Shown here: in pieces, positions 36,309 through 46,768 of the stretch
How the letters are laid out: each line of letters starts with the position of its first letter
How positions within the stretch are numbered: the first letter of the stretch is position 1
NCBI RefSeq assembly: GCF_900104535.1
Contig: NZ_LT629710.1
Span: 868,001 to 932,000 of the forward strand
Origin: Nakamurella panacisegetis
GTDB taxonomy: Bacteria > Actinomycetota > Actinomycetes > Mycobacteriales > Nakamurellaceae
Reading direction: 5' to 3'
DNA length: 64,000 bases
Made by a program: the position numbers and the translations under genes
The notes under the pieces: model-generated
The model's database searches: none
Seen by the model: only the letters and a program-made list of their open reading frames with translations
Told to the model about the DNA's origin: nothing

Positions 36309-38531
36309 GTGGCATCCACTCTCGAATGGCTGCGCGGCCGGGACGACGCCGCCTTGATGGAGATGCTGCGCGCCCGCCCCGACCTCACCGTCCCGGCGCC
36401 GACCGATCTGTCGGTGCTGGCCCGACGTCTGGACAGCCCGCCCTCCGTCTGGCGGGCCCTGGAGTCGCTGAATCGCTTCGCGGTCCAGGTCCTGGAGTCC
36501 GTCGTACTGCTGGGCGCCGGCCAACACGCGGTGACCCCGGCCGAGGTCACCGCCTTCCTGGGCAAGGACGCCCCGATCCGACAGGTGAAGCGGGTGTTCG
36601 GCGAACTGGAGACGCTGGCCCTGGTCCGCGGCGGCGCCGCGGTCCGGCCGTCGGCCGCCGTGCCGGCCGCGATGGGCGAGTTTCCCGGCGGGTTCGGACC
36701 ACCCGGACGGCTGACCGCCGACGAGACGGCCCTGGCCCTGGCGTCCGCGTCGGATGACGGACGGGCCCTGCTGGCCCGGCTGGCCAAGGGTCGCCCGCGC
36801 GGGACCGTCGGAACCACCGGTCCCCTGGCCGATCTGGTGCGCGGACTGGTGGACGCCGGCCTGCTGATCCGGGTGGACCAGGCCACCGTACTGCTCCCCC
36901 GCGAGGTGGGGCTGGCGTTGCGGGGAACAGCGCCGCTCGGCCCCGTGCACACGTCCAGCCCGCCGGTCACCTTCGTCGAGAAGGGGACCGCGACGGTCGA
37001 CGGCACCGCCGCCGGGCAGGCTGTCGCGGCGGTGGCGGTGGCCAACCGGATGCTCGACCTGCTGGGGCAGGTCCCGGCGCCCGCACTCAAGTCGGGCGGC
37101 ATGGGCGTCCGGGAGCTGCGGCGGCTGGCCAAGGAACTGGACCTCGACCCTGCCATCACGGCGTTGCATGTCGAACTGCTGGCCGCCGCTGGCCTGATCG
37201 CGACCAGCGAACCGCGCACGAAGACCGCGCTGAACTCCTGGACGCCGACCGGCGCGGCCGACGACTTCGCCGACGGTGACGTCGAGGAATCCTGGTCACT
37301 GCTGGCGACGACGTGGCTGGACCTGCGACGCGATCCGTCCCGGACCGGGACGAAGGACGCCGCCGGCAAGGTGCTGGCCGCCCTGTCGGCCGAGCTGTCC
37401 TGGGTCCGCGGGCCGGTCGACCGGCGTTTCGTGCTCGCCGCGTTGGCCGAACTGCCGCCCGGCACCGGCCTGGAACCGGAGAGCCTCTCGACCCGGCTGG
37501 CCTGGTCGGCCCCGCTGCGCACCCCGGAACGCCGGGACCCGATGGCCGCCACCGTCATCGCCGAGGCCACCGCGCTGGGAATCGTGGCGTTCAGCGCCAT
37601 CTCGACCGCGGGCCGGCGACTGCTCACCGGAACGGCTCAGGAGGCCGCCGCGGAACTGACCAGTGCATTGCCGTCGCCGGTGGACAAGGTGATGGTGCAG
37701 GCCGATCTGACCGTGGTCGCCCCTGGGCGTCTGGTGCCAGAGCTGGCCGCCCGGCTGGCCGCCGCCGCCGAGGTGGAATCGGCCGGCAGCGCGACGGTGT
37801 ACCGAGTGACACCGGACAGCCTCCGGCGCGCCTTCGACGGCGGCGCGTCGACCGGAGACCTGCACGAGTTGTTCGAGCAGCACTCGCTGACCGGCGTGCC
37901 GCAGGCGCTCACCTATCTGATCGACGACGTCGCACGCCGGCACGGCGTGCTGCGGGTCGGCGCCGCCGCGTCCTACCTCCGCAGCGAGGACCCGGCGTTG
38001 ATCGACCAGGCGATCGCCCAGGCCGCGTCGTCGGGGGTGCTGGTCCGTCGGCTGGCCCCGACGGTGGCCATCTCCACCAGTCGGCTGGAGGACCTGCTGG
38101 CCCCACTTCGTCAGGCGGGGCTGGTGCCGGCCGCCGAGGACGCGTCCGGCACGGTCATCGACCTGCGGGCGGCGCCGCAGCGTACCGGCGGCGCGACCCT
38201 GGCTCCGGCCCGTCGTCGTGAACCGCCGCTGCCGTCCGAGGACCAGCTGACGGCGCTGATCGGGCGGATGCGCAGCGCCGACAGCAACCCGGAGACGGCC
38301 GAACAGTCGCCACAGGAGACTCTGGCCCTGCTCCGGCACGCCGCCGACCACCGCGGCGCGGTCTGGATCGGATACGTCGATTCCGAGGGGGGTACCACTC
38401 GACGGATGATCGAGCCGGTCGCGGTCTCCGGCGGCGCGGTGGCCGCGTTCGATCGGCTGCGGGACACCATGCGCACCTTCGCCCTGCACCGCATCACCGG
38501 CGTCCAGGCGGTACCGGACGCCGCACCGTGA
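36309..38531 (+). CDS. Helicase-associated (XPB/Ssl2 N-terminal-like) protein
   Basis: A 740-residue protein with a GTG start. It opens STLEWLRGRDDAALMEML and contains repeated winged-helix-like segments (LTEV-type helices such as VTPAEVTAFLGKDAPIRQV). The C-terminus carries a WYL-like/helicase-associated segment (HAADHRGAVWIGYVDSEGGT and MIEPVAVSGGAVAAFDR). No Walker motifs are present. Size and layout match M. tuberculosis Rv0862c, which sits next to the XPB helicase gene there. Here the XPB gene lies 14 kb away. It probably helps a DNA repair or transcription-coupled function, unproven. Confidence 0.8.
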   Translation: MASTLEWLRGRDDAALMEMLRARPDLTVPAPTDLSVLARRLDSPPSVWRALESLNRFAVQVLESVVLLGAGQHAVTPAEVTAFLGKDAPIRQVKRVFGELETLALVRGGAAVRPSAAVPAAMGEFPGGFGPPGRLTADETALALASASDDGRALLARLAKGRPRGTVGTTGPLADLVRGLVDAGLLIRVDQATVLLPREVGLALRGTAPLGPVHTSSPPVTFVEKGTATVDGTAAGQAVAAVAVANRMLDLLGQVPAPALKSGGMGVRELRRLAKELDLDPAITALHVELLAAAGLIATSEPRTKTALNSWTPTGAADDFADGDVEESWSLLATTWLDLRRDPSRTGTKDAAGKVLAALSAELSWVRGPVDRRFVLAALAELPPGTGLEPESLSTRLAWSAPLRTPERRDPMAATVIAEATALGIVAFSAISTAGRRLLTGTAQEAAAELTSALPSPVDKVMVQADLTVVAPGRLVPELAARLAAAAEVESAGSATVYRVTPDSLRRAFDGGASTGDLHELFEQHSLTGVPQALTYLIDDVARRHGVLRVGAAASYLRSEDPALIDQAIAQAASSGVLVRRLAPTVAISTSRLEDLLAPLRQAGLVPAAEDASGTVIDLRAAPQRTGGATLAPARRREPPLPSEDQLTALIGRMRSADSNPETAEQSPQETLALLRHAADHRGAVWIGYVDSEGGTTRRMIEPVAVSGGAVAAFDRLRDTMRTFALHRITGVQAVPDAAP

Positions 38532-38773
38532 AGGCTGGCCCGGCCGTCGAAGTTGCCCCGGTCGGCGGGTTCGGACCGCGCCGACCGCAGTGGTGTCCCG
38601 GACACGCCCGATCAACCTTTCCCAAAGGCAACCTTCACGTGACCTGAGCCGTCTACGCTTCGAACAACCCGGGATGTTCGGCCCGGTCGGCGACCCGATC
38701 GGCGGCCGATGCCACATATCGGTCGTCGCATTGATAACGAATTAATGACGTGGGCGGGACGGTAGGTCGGAAT

Positions 38774-40138
38774 ATGCGCGGAACATCCATCAGGTTCGCG
38801 GTATCTGCGGTGTTGGTCGGTGCGTTGTTGGCCGCGTGCACCGGCAAGACCTCGTCTTCGTCGTCGAATTCGGTGCCGTCACCGGCCACCGCCGGATCGT
38901 CGTCCGCCACGGCGGCCGCGGCCACCGGTTCCTCGACCCAGGTGACCGTCCCCCCGGTGTCGTCCGCCCCGGCCACGCTCACCCCGGTCACGAGCCCGCC
39001 CGTGCTGTCGTCCACCACCACGTCGACCACCACCCCCACCACGGTCATCATCCCGGCCGCCACGATTGCGGTCAGTCCGCGACTCGGTAGCCGGGGCATC
39101 TCCCCGCGCACCGCGATCACCATCCAGGCCGACCACGGCACGCTGGCCGACGTCGTCATGCGCGGTACCGACGGCACCGTGGTGAAGGGCTCGTTGAGCA
39201 CCGACCGTCGGACCTGGAGATTGGGCGAACCGCTCGGATACGACGCCACGTACGACGTCACCGGCAAAGCGGTCGCGGCCAACGGCAAGATCACCGCACT
39301 CAAGGGGAGCTACAGCACGGTCAGCCCGGACAACGTCATCAGCGCCAGCATCTCCCCCGGAGACGGGGACACCGTCGGCATCGGCGCACCGATCCTGATC
39401 AGTCTGGGCACCGACATCGTCGACACCGTCGGCCGGCAGAACATCGAGAAGGCCATCACGGTCACCACGGTGCCGAAGACCGAGGGTTCGTTCGCCTGGA
39501 TCCAGCACGACGACGGCTGGGGTCTGGACTGGCGGCCCAAGTCGTACTGGGCGCCGGGCACCAAGGTCACCGTCAAAGCCGACCTCTATGGGGTCAGCTA
39601 CGGCGGAAACCTGTGGGGCAAGGAGGATCTCACCTCCAGCTTCACCATCGGCCGGGCCGAGATCACCAAGGGCGACATCAGTACCCACCGGCTGAAGGTG
39701 TACCGCGACGGCAAGTTGGTCTTCGACTTCCCCACCTCGTTCGGGCTCGAATCCGATCCCGGCCGGGTCACCCGCGGCGGCACGTACATCGTGATGGGCA
39801 AGGAATACCTGCACCTGATGTCCAATCCGGCGTACCACTACTTCAACTTCAAGGCCTATTACGCGGTTCGGATCTCCAACAACGGCACGTTCATCCACGC
39901 CAACGACGGCACCGCCGACATTCAGGGCTACGAGAACGTGACCCACGGCTGCGCGAATCTGACGATGACCAACGCCAAGGCCTTCTACGACCAGACCCTG
40001 TACGGAGACCCGGTGGAGATCACCAACTCCTCCATCCCGATGTCCCAGTCGGACGGCGACATCTACGACTGGTCCATCCCGTGGTCGAAGTGGCAGACGC
40101 TGTCGGCGCTGAGCGAGTCATACGCCTACGCCAGCTGA
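38774..40138 (+). CDS. L,D-transpeptidase lipoprotein with Ig-like domains
   Basis: A 454-residue exported protein. The lipobox GALLAAC has Cys22, followed by a Ser/Thr/Pro linker of about 85 residues. Two Ig-like domains (about 105-200 and 205-295, starting ATIAVSPRLGSRG and SASISPGDGDT) precede a YkuD catalytic domain with His in GTFIHAND and the active-site HGCANL (His391, Cys393). This architecture is that of LdtMt2-type enzymes, which form 3-3 cross-links in peptidoglycan. The ATG at 38774 is chosen so that the signal peptide starts with MRGTSIRF. The upstream gap contains an AT-rich TTGATAACGAATTAAT stretch that may be the promoter. Confidence 0.92.
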   Translation: MRGTSIRFAVSAVLVGALLAACTGKTSSSSSNSVPSPATAGSSSATAAAATGSSTQVTVPPVSSAPATLTPVTSPPVLSSTTTSTTTPTTVIIPAATIAVSPRLGSRGISPRTAITIQADHGTLADVVMRGTDGTVVKGSLSTDRRTWRLGEPLGYDATYDVTGKAVAANGKITALKGSYSTVSPDNVISASISPGDGDTVGIGAPILISLGTDIVDTVGRQNIEKAITVTTVPKTEGSFAWIQHDDGWGLDWRPKSYWAPGTKVTVKADLYGVSYGGNLWGKEDLTSSFTIGRAEITKGDISTHRLKVYRDGKLVFDFPTSFGLESDPGRVTRGGTYIVMGKEYLHLMSNPAYHYFNFKAYYAVRISNNGTFIHANDGTADIQGYENVTHGCANLTMTNAKAFYDQTLYGDPVEITNSSIPMSQSDGDIYDWSIPWSKWQTLSALSESYAYAS

Positions 40139-40156
40139 CTCACCGGCCCGGCCCAC

Positions 40157-40819
40157 CTATTTGGCGGCGAGACAGAGCACCTGCGAGCTGTAGCGGTGCA
40201 CGAGCGACGCCTGGGTACCGGAGGGGCAGTCGGACGGGTCGATGGTGTTCCGCAGGATCGCCGTCACCTTGAGCACCCCGGTCTCCGTGCTGGCGCAACT
40301 GACCTTGCCGACCCCGGTCGAATGATCGCCGGCGAACAGGCACTGGCCGACCGTGGCGACGTAGTCCAGGCAGAGCACGGTCGGGCCGGTACCGACCACG
40401 ACGACGTCGGACGGCGTCGCGCTGCAGTCACTGGCGTCCGAACTGCCGCCATGACGACCGACGACCGAGAAGTCCGCGGCGGGGTCGGTGCAGCTGACGA
40501 CGCCGGACAGGCGTTGGCCGCTGGAGGACAGGCAATCGCCGACCGCGACCGACGAGGAACCGACCGAGCCGAGCGGACGGGCGTTGTTCATCCACACCCC
40601 GAGCGCGACCACCAGGCCGAGCGCGACCACGATCAGCCCGACGACCAGAAGGGTCCGGTTGACCGGCGCCCGCTCGAGCGGTTCAGGCGTCAGGCCGAAG
40701 ACCGGCGCGGTGGCGGCCCAGGGCGCGCCCGGACCACTGGGCCGCACGTCGGCGGCCGGTAGCCCGCCGGGGCCGATCGGCATCGCGTGCCACCGGGGCG
40801 GGGCGTCGGGTTCGGCCAT
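40157..40819 (-). CDS. Anchored cysteine-containing protein, LppU/SCO3897-like (paralogue 1)
   Basis: A 220-residue protein with one membrane helix at about 55-77 and an extracytoplasmic domain holding nine cysteines: VGDCL, VSCTD, ASDCSAT, VLCLD, GQCLF, VSCAS, SDCPS and VLCLA among them. The pattern of DC...C...C...LC, followed by a second round, suggests an internal duplication with disulfides. It matches the second protein at 48249-49076 in order and spacing. Function is unknown. It converges on the L,D-transpeptidase gene with an 18-base gap. Confidence 0.75.
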   Translation of the reverse strand: MAEPDAPPRWHAMPIGPGGLPAADVRPSGPGAPWAATAPVFGLTPEPLERAPVNRTLLVVGLIVVALGLVVALGVWMNNARPLGSVGSSSVAVGDCLSSSGQRLSGVVSCTDPAADFSVVGRHGGSSDASDCSATPSDVVVVGTGPTVLCLDYVATVGQCLFAGDHSTGVGKVSCASTETGVLKVTAILRNTIDPSDCPSGTQASLVHRYSSQVLCLAAK

Positions 40820-40874
40820 GTCCGCAGCCTACTGACGCCGCGGTGACCGCTCCGGGGCACCACCGGTCAGCGGC

Positions 40875-43409
40875 TCAGCCGGTCAGCGGGCCGACGTCGA
40901 GGATCCGCACCACGGGTTCGCCGACCTCGTCGCTCGCCTCCAGGTCGACTTCGGCCGTGATACCCCAGTCGCGGTCGGAGTCCGGGTCGTCGAAGGTCTG
41001 GCGGACCGACCACGCCTGCGGTCCGTGGGTGATCACGATCAGCTGGGCCGAACGGGCCGTCGGGCCGACGCCGAGGTCGCTGTACTCGTCCCAGTACGGC
41101 TCGATCGCCTCCTGCCAGCGGGCCGCGTCCCAGCCGTGTTCGCCGTCGAGTTCGCCCAGTACGTCGAACCGGCCAAGGGATACCAGTTCGACCCGGCGGA
41201 ACAGCGCGTTGCGCACCATGATGGTGAACGCCCGGACGTTCGCGCTGACACCGCGCGCCGCGGTGGGTGGCCGGACGTCGGTGAGGCCGGCCTCGTCCGG
41301 GTCCGGATGGGCCAGGGCCTCCCACTCGTCGAGCAGGCTGGAGTCGACGCCGCGAACCAGCTCGCCGAGCCAGGAGATCAGGTCGCTCAGTTCTTCGGTA
41401 CGGGCGTCCTGCGGCACGGTGCGGCGCATGGCCCGGTAGGCGTCGGCGAGGTACCGCAGCACCACGCCCTCCGAGCGTTGCAGCTGGTAGAACGCCACGT
41501 ACTCGGAGAAGTTCATCGCCCGCTCGTACAGGTCACGCACCACCGATTTCGGCTCCGGGTGGTATTCGGTGATCCACGGGTGCCCCGCCCGATACGACTC
41601 GAACGCCACCTCGACCAGGTCGGCGAGCGGCTTGGGATAGTCGACGTCCTCGAGCAGCGCCATCCGCTCCTCGTACTCGATGCCGTCGCTCTTCATCGCC
41701 TGGACCGCCTCACCCCGCGCCTTGAACCGCTGGGCCGAGAGCACCGGACCGGGCCCTTCCAAGGTGGCCTCGATCAGCGAGACGACATCCAGCGCGTACT
41801 CGGGCGACTCCCGGTCGAGCAGGTCGAGGGCGGCCAGGGCCAGCGGCGACAACGGCTGGTCGAGGGCGAAGTCGAGCTGGAGGTCGGCCGTCATGTGGTA
41901 GTTGCGGCCCTCCTCGTCCGGCACGTCCAGCTTGATGACGATCCCGGCCGCCAGCAGCGCCTTGCCGATGGCCAGGGCCCGCAGCGAGTGCTGGAGCTGA
42001 CGATTGCGCGGGTCGTGGCTGGTGTCGATCAGCCGGCGCATACCGGAGAACGCGTCGCCGGGGCGGGACAGCACGCCGAGCAGCATGGCGTGGCTGACCC
42101 GGAAGTGGGAGCTCAACGGTTCCGGGTCAGCGGCCACCAGCCGGTCGAAGGTCTGCTCGCTCCAGCCGACGAATCCGTCCGGGGGCTTCCGCTTGACGAC
42201 CTTCTTCTTCTTCGGGTCGAGGGCGGCCTTGGCCGCCGTCTTGTAGTTCTCGATGACGTGCTCTGGCGCCAGGACCACCACGTCACCGGCGACGTCGAAG
42301 CCGGCCCGGCCGGCGCGCCCGGCGATCTGGTGGAACTCGCGGGCCGAGAGCACACGGGTGCGGTGCCCGTCGTACTTGGCCAGGCCGGTGAACAGCACCG
42401 TCCGGATCGGGACGTTGATGCCGACGCCCAGGGTGTCGGTCCCGCAGATCACCTTGAGCAACCCCGACTGGGCCAGCTTCTCCACCAGACGCCGGTACTT
42501 GGGCAGCATTCCGGCGTGATGGACGCCGATACCGTGCCGGATCAGCCGGGCCAGCGTGCGCCCGAACCCCGGCGAGAACCGGAAATCGCCGATCAACTCG
42601 GCGATCTGATCCCGTTCGGCCCGGGTGGCCACCGTGATGCTGGTCAGCGCCTGCGCCCGTTCCAGGGCCGCCTGCTGGGTGAAGTGCACGATGTACACCG
42701 GGGCCCGGCCGGTGGCCAGCAGATCCTCCAGGGTCTCCTGCAACGGCACCTGGACGTACGAGAAGTGCAGTGGGACCGGGCGTTCCACCCCGTCGATGAG
42801 GGTGGTCGGGCGGCCCGTCCGCTCGGTCAGGTCGCGGGCGAAGAAGCGGACGTCGCCGAGGGTGGCCGACATCAGGATGAACTGGGCATGCGGCAGCTCG
42901 AGCAGCGGAACCTGCCAGGCCCACCCGCGTTGCCGGTCGCCGTAGTAGTGGAACTCGTCCATCACGACGACGCCCGGATCGGCGTCGGCGCCGCCCCGGA
43001 GGGCCACCGAGGCCAGGATCTCGGCCGTGCAGCAGATGATCGGAGCGGACGAGTTGACCGAGGAGTCCCCGGTGATCATGCCGACGTTGGCCGGGCCGAA
43101 GATCTCCGTCAGGTCGAAGAACTTCTCCGAGACCAGGGCCTTGATCGGGGCCGTGTAGTACGCCCGGCGCCCCGCGGCCAACCCGGCGAACAGGGCGGCC
43201 GTGGCGACCAGGCTCTTGCCCGACCCGGTCGGGGTGGCCACGATGACGTTCGCGTCGGACACGATCTCCAGCAGGGCCTCCTCCTGGTGCGGGTAGAGGT
43301 CGATGCCGCGACCGGTGGCCCATGCGGTGAAGGTGTCGAAGAGGGATCCGGGGTCGCTCTCGGCCGGTGGGGTCAGCGTGGCCTCCGTGCTGGGGGCGCC
43401 GGTCGTCAT
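40875..43409 (-). CDS. DEAD/DEAH-box helicase with DUF3516 C-terminus
   Basis: An 844-residue superfamily 2 helicase. Motif I is VIVATPTGSGKSLVATA (about 58-70), motif II is MDEFHYYGDR (about 150), motif III is MSATLGD, and motif VI lies in HQIAGRAGRAGFDVAG. The C-terminal 300 residues (GVVLRYLADAYRAMRR and after) match DUF3516, found in actinobacterial helicases related to Ski2/Mtr4-type RNA helicases. Nucleic acid substrate is unknown. The ATG is the first in the frame and encodes MTTGAPSTEATL. Confidence 0.9.
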   Translation of the reverse strand: MTTGAPSTEATLTPPAESDPGSLFDTFTAWATGRGIDLYPHQEEALLEIVSDANVIVATPTGSGKSLVATAALFAGLAAGRRAYYTAPIKALVSEKFFDLTEIFGPANVGMITGDSSVNSSAPIICCTAEILASVALRGGADADPGVVVMDEFHYYGDRQRGWAWQVPLLELPHAQFILMSATLGDVRFFARDLTERTGRPTTLIDGVERPVPLHFSYVQVPLQETLEDLLATGRAPVYIVHFTQQAALERAQALTSITVATRAERDQIAELIGDFRFSPGFGRTLARLIRHGIGVHHAGMLPKYRRLVEKLAQSGLLKVICGTDTLGVGINVPIRTVLFTGLAKYDGHRTRVLSAREFHQIAGRAGRAGFDVAGDVVVLAPEHVIENYKTAAKAALDPKKKKVVKRKPPDGFVGWSEQTFDRLVAADPEPLSSHFRVSHAMLLGVLSRPGDAFSGMRRLIDTSHDPRNRQLQHSLRALAIGKALLAAGIVIKLDVPDEEGRNYHMTADLQLDFALDQPLSPLALAALDLLDRESPEYALDVVSLIEATLEGPGPVLSAQRFKARGEAVQAMKSDGIEYEERMALLEDVDYPKPLADLVEVAFESYRAGHPWITEYHPEPKSVVRDLYERAMNFSEYVAFYQLQRSEGVVLRYLADAYRAMRRTVPQDARTEELSDLISWLGELVRGVDSSLLDEWEALAHPDPDEAGLTDVRPPTAARGVSANVRAFTIMVRNALFRRVELVSLGRFDVLGELDGEHGWDAARWQEAIEPYWDEYSDLGVGPTARSAQLIVITHGPQAWSVRQTFDDPDSDRDWGITAEVDLEASDEVGEPVVRILDVGPLTG

Positions 43410-43504
43410 GTCCTGAGCCTTTCACGGTTGCGGCTCCCGTTCCGACCGCGGCCTCCGGCCCGGGGGGCTCGACATCGCCCGCCCGGCCGGACGCCCGGGC
43501 CGCC

Positions 43505-45259
43505 TTACACCCGCTCGGACATGCGCAGATCCTCCGGACGGAGTTCACCGGTCATCCGCAGACCACTCTCCAGCAGGTACTTCACGTAGCCGTACTGCGT
43601 GAAGAAGCCGGGCATGGTCTCGCCCAGTGCGGCATAGGCGAAGATGTCCGCGGCCGCGGCCAGTCGCGGTCGCATCGGATCCGGCGCGGTGCGGCCCAGC
43701 CGGGCCAGCTCCTCGTCGAGCAGGCGGCGGACCAGCCCCACGGTGACCGTGGGCCCTTCGGCCAGACGGACACCGTTGTGGATCCACTGCCACACCTGGG
43801 CCCGCGAGATCTCCACCGTCGCGGCGTCCTCCATCAGGTTGTCCAGCGCGACCGCCCCGGACCCGCCGACCCAGGCCGCCAGGTACCGCAAGGCGACCGA
43901 GATGTTCGTGCGCAAGCCGTGCTGGGTCACCGCCCCGCGGGCCGAGCCGACGTCGAGCAGGTCGGCCGCCTGCACCTTCACCTCGGGCCGCTGGCGAGCG
44001 ATCTGGTGCGGTCGCTCCCCTAGGACGGCCTCGAAGGCCGCCGCGGCCACCGGGACCAGGCCCGGGTGGGCCACCCACGATCCGTCGAACCCGTCCGCGG
44101 CCTCCCGCTGCTTGTCGGCCCGCACCTTGGCCAGTGCCACCTTGGTCGCACCCTCGTCCTGACGGTTCGGGACGAATGCGGCCATCCCGCCGATCGCGTG
44201 AGCACCCCGGCGGTGACACGTGGCCACCAGCAGTTCCGTGTACGCCCGCATGAAGGGCGTCGTCATGGTGATCTCCGAGCGGTCGGGCAGCACGAACTCG
44301 GGCCCTCGATGCGCGAAAGTCCTGATGTAGGAAAAGATGTAGTCCCACCGGCCGGCGTTCAGCCCGGCGCTGTGATCCCGCAGCTCGTACAGGATCTCCT
44401 CCATCTCGAAGGCGGCCGGGAGCGTCTCGATCAGCACCGTGGCCCGGATCGTGGCCTGCGGGATGCCGAGCAGGTCCTGGGCCAGCACGAAGACGTCGTT
44501 CCAGAGCCGGGCCTCCCACTGGGACTCCAGCTTCGGCAGGTAGAAGTACGGGCCCGCGCCGCGGGCGATCAACTCCCTGGCGTTGTGCCAGAAGTACAGG
44601 CCGAAATCGACGAGCGAGGCGGGCAGCGGGCGCCCGTCGATGGTCAGGTGCTTCTCGCACAGGTGCCAGCCGCGGGGCCGCATCAGGACGGTCGGCGTTC
44701 GCTCGCCGACCCGATAGTCCTTGCCGCCCTCGGTGAACGACAGCTGCCCGCGGATCGCATCGAACAGGTTCAGCTGCCCGGAGATGATGTTCTCCCAGGT
44801 CGGCGCGGTGGAATCCTCCAGGTCGGCCATCCAGACGTCCGCCCCGGAGTTCAGCGCGTTGATCGTCATCTTCACCGTCGGCGGCCCGGTGATCTCGACC
44901 CGCCGGCGGATCAGCCCGGGCGCCGGGGGCGCCACCTGCCATGACGGGTCGGCCCGGACCGACCGCGAGACGCCGAGGAACCCGGGAGTCTCTCCGGCCG
45001 AGATCCGCTTCGCCCTGGCCCGGCGCTGGGCCAGCAGTTCCGCACGCCGTCCGGCGAACGCTCCGTCCAGCGCGGCGACGAACGCCAGCGCGTCCGGCGT
45101 GAGGATTTCCTCGCCCCGCGGGATCTGCGGGCCGCGGATGGCCGGGATGCGCGCCGGGGGCGCGCCGGCCGGGCGGTCGTCGATGGAGGACGGTCCGGGC
45201 GCCGCCGAGTCGACCGGGGCGGACGGTTCGGTCGGGGTGTGATCAATGGTCGAGGTCAT
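43505..45259 (-). CDS. aceB: Malate synthase A
   Basis: A 584-residue enzyme that condenses glyoxylate with acetyl-CoA in the glyoxylate shunt. The family motifs are [24 protein letters not shown] (active-site Arg), [13 protein letters not shown] and [10 protein letters not shown], and [11 protein letters not shown] follows. The length fits type A, not the 720-residue type G. The first 50 residues are an Ala/Pro/Ser-rich extension. It starts 59 bases after the isocitrate lyase stop, with AGAAAGG upstream, so the two form an operon. Confidence 0.94.
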   Translation of the reverse strand: MTSTIDHTPTEPSAPVDSAAPGPSSIDDRPAGAPPARIPAIRGPQIPRGEEILTPDALAFVAALDGAFAGRRAELLAQRRARAKRISAGETPGFLGVSRSVRADPSWQVAPPAPGLIRRRVEITGPPTVKMTINALNSGADVWMADLEDSTAPTWENIISGQLNLFDAIRGQLSFTEGGKDYRVGERTPTVLMRPRGWHLCEKHLTIDGRPLPASLVDFGLYFWHNARELIARGAGPYFYLPKLESQWEARLWNDVFVLAQDLLGIPQATIRATVLIETLPAAFEMEEILYELRDHSAGLNAGRWDYIFSYIRTFAHRGPEFVLPDRSEITMTTPFMRAYTELLVATCHRRGAHAIGGMAAFVPNRQDEGATKVALAKVRADKQREAADGFDGSWVAHPGLVPVAAAAFEAVLGERPHQIARQRPEVKVQAADLLDVGSARGAVTQHGLRTNISVALRYLAAWVGGSGAVALDNLMEDAATVEISRAQVWQWIHNGVRLAEGPTVTVGLVRRLLDEELARLGRTAPDPMRPRLAAAADIFAYAALGETMPGFFTQYGYVKYLLESGLRMTGELRPEDLRMSERV

Positions 45260-45318
45260 GTCGGTGCCTTTCTGCCGATGAAGGATTTCGATCAGGGTTG
45301 TTCGTGAATCCGGGACGA

Positions 45319-46647
45319 TCAGTGGAACTGCTGCGCCTCGGTCGAGCCGAGCAGCGCCAGCGTGCCGCTGTCCGGGTTGATGGCGGTCGACACCTTGTCG
45401 AAGTAGCCGGTCCCGACCTCCGCCTGATGCTTGATGGCGGTGTAACCGGCGAGCTCGTCGGCGAACTCCGCTTCCTGCAGCTCGACGTAGGCCGACATCC
45501 CGGTGCGGGCGTAGCCCGATGCCAGATGGAACATGGAGTGGTTGAGCGCATGGAATCCGGCCAGGGTGATGAATTGGAACGCGTAGCCGAGATCGCCCAG
45601 CTCGTCCTGGAAATTCGCGATCTCGGAGTCGGACAATGCGGCTTTCCAGTTGAACGACGGTGAGCAGTTGTAGGCCAGCTTCTTCCCCGGGAAGTCGCGG
45701 TGCAGCTCGGTGGCGAATTCGCGGGCCAATCCGAGGTCGGGGGTGCCGGTCTCGACCCAGATCAGGTCCGAGTACGGGGCGTAGGCCCGGGCCCGGGCCA
45801 GCACGGGCTCGATGCCGTTGCGGACACGGAAGAACCCTTCACCCGTGCGCTCGCCGGTGGTGAACGGCGCGTCGATCGGGTCGACGTCACTGGTCAGCAG
45901 ATCGGCGGCCAGCGCGTCCGTGCGGGCCACGACCAGGGTCGGCACCCCGAGGATGTCCGCCGCCAGCCGCGCCGCGTTGAGGGTGCGCACGTGCTGTGCG
46001 GTCGGGACGAGCACCTTGCCGCCCAGGTGGCCGCACTTCTTCTCCGACGCCAGCTGGTCCTCCCAGTGGACGCCGGCCGCCCCGGACGCGATCATCGACT
46101 TCATCAGTTCGAACGCGTTGAGCGGGCCACCGAAACCGGCCTCGGCGTCGGCGACGATCGGGACCAGGTAGTCCAGGTCGGCCTTGCCGGTGGAGTGGTC
46201 GATCTGGTCGGCCCGCATCAGGGCGTTGTTGATGCGCCGGACCACCGCGGGGACCGAGTTGGCCGGGTACAGGCTCTGGTCCGGGTACGTCTGACCGGCC
46301 AGGTTGGCGTCGGCGGCGACCTGCCATCCGGACAGATAGATCGCCTCGAGGCCGCCGCGGACCATCTGCACCGCCTGGTTGCCGGTGAGGGCGCCCAGGG
46401 CGCGGGTGAACTTGGTGGTCTGGATGGCGTTCCACAGCTTCTCGGCCCCCAGCCGGGCCAGGGTGTGCTCTTCGACGACGCTCCCCCGGAGATTGACCAC
46501 ATCGGCGGCGGTGTACGTCCGTTGGATGCCGGCCCAGCGCTCGGCCGTGGCCCACTCGTGCTCGAGCAGCTGCACGGCGTCGGCCCGGTCTGCGGAAACT
46601 GCTTGCGCGGCACAGGAATTGATCTCGGTGACAGGGCTGGTGCTCAT
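45319..46647 (-). CDS. aceA: Isocitrate lyase
   Basis: A 442-residue enzyme that splits isocitrate to succinate and glyoxylate. The catalytic loop is [10 protein letters not shown] (Cys at about 204). [25 protein letters not shown] and YNCSPSFNW are standard. The short length indicates the ICL1 type. The ATG encodes [10 protein letters not shown]. It is divergent from the RamB-type regulator across 121 bases, which supports acetate or short-chain acyl-CoA control of the shunt. Confidence 0.95.
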   Translation of the reverse strand: MSTSPVTEINSCAAQAVSADRADAVQLLEHEWATAERWAGIQRTYTAADVVNLRGSVVEEHTLARLGAEKLWNAIQTTKFTRALGALTGNQAVQMVRGGLEAIYLSGWQVAADANLAGQTYPDQSLYPANSVPAVVRRINNALMRADQIDHSTGKADLDYLVPIVADAEAGFGGPLNAFELMKSMIASGAAGVHWEDQLASEKKCGHLGGKVLVPTAQHVRTLNAARLAADILGVPTLVVARTDALAADLLTSDVDPIDAPFTTGERTGEGFFRVRNGIEPVLARARAYAPYSDLIWVETGTPDLGLAREFATELHRDFPGKKLAYNCSPSFNWKAALSDSEIANFQDELGDLGYAFQFITLAGFHALNHSMFHLASGYARTGMSAYVELQEAEFADELAGYTAIKHQAEVGTGYFDKVSTAINPDSGTLALLGSTEAQQFH

Positions 46648-46699
46648 CGGTGACTCCTGGCGATCGACGGTCCCTCGGTGGGGCTTGGGACCACCATCG

Positions 46700-46762
46700 C
46701 GTCAAGAACAAGACCTCACCAGGCAATTGTGACGTCAAGAAATGCAGTTCTTGCGGTATTGT
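46700..46762. promoter_or_regulatory. Candidate operators and ramB promoter in the aceA-ramB gap
   Basis: CGTCAAGAA occurs at 46700-46708 and 46733-46741, 33 bases apart. The inverted repeat CAAGAA-ATGCAG-TTCTTG spans 46736-46753. TATTGT at 46757-46762 is a -10 box 6 bases before the regulator ATG at 46769, consistent with a leaderless ramB transcript. The repeats are positioned to block or recruit polymerase for both divergent genes. They do not resemble the published corynebacterial RamB consensus exactly. Confidence 0.5.
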
Positions 46763-46768
46763 GCAGAC

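Noticed and set aside
41025-43589. Plus-strand open frame of 854 codons opposite the DUF3516 helicase
   Set aside because: Antisense shadow. The minus strand carries all helicase motifs in order.
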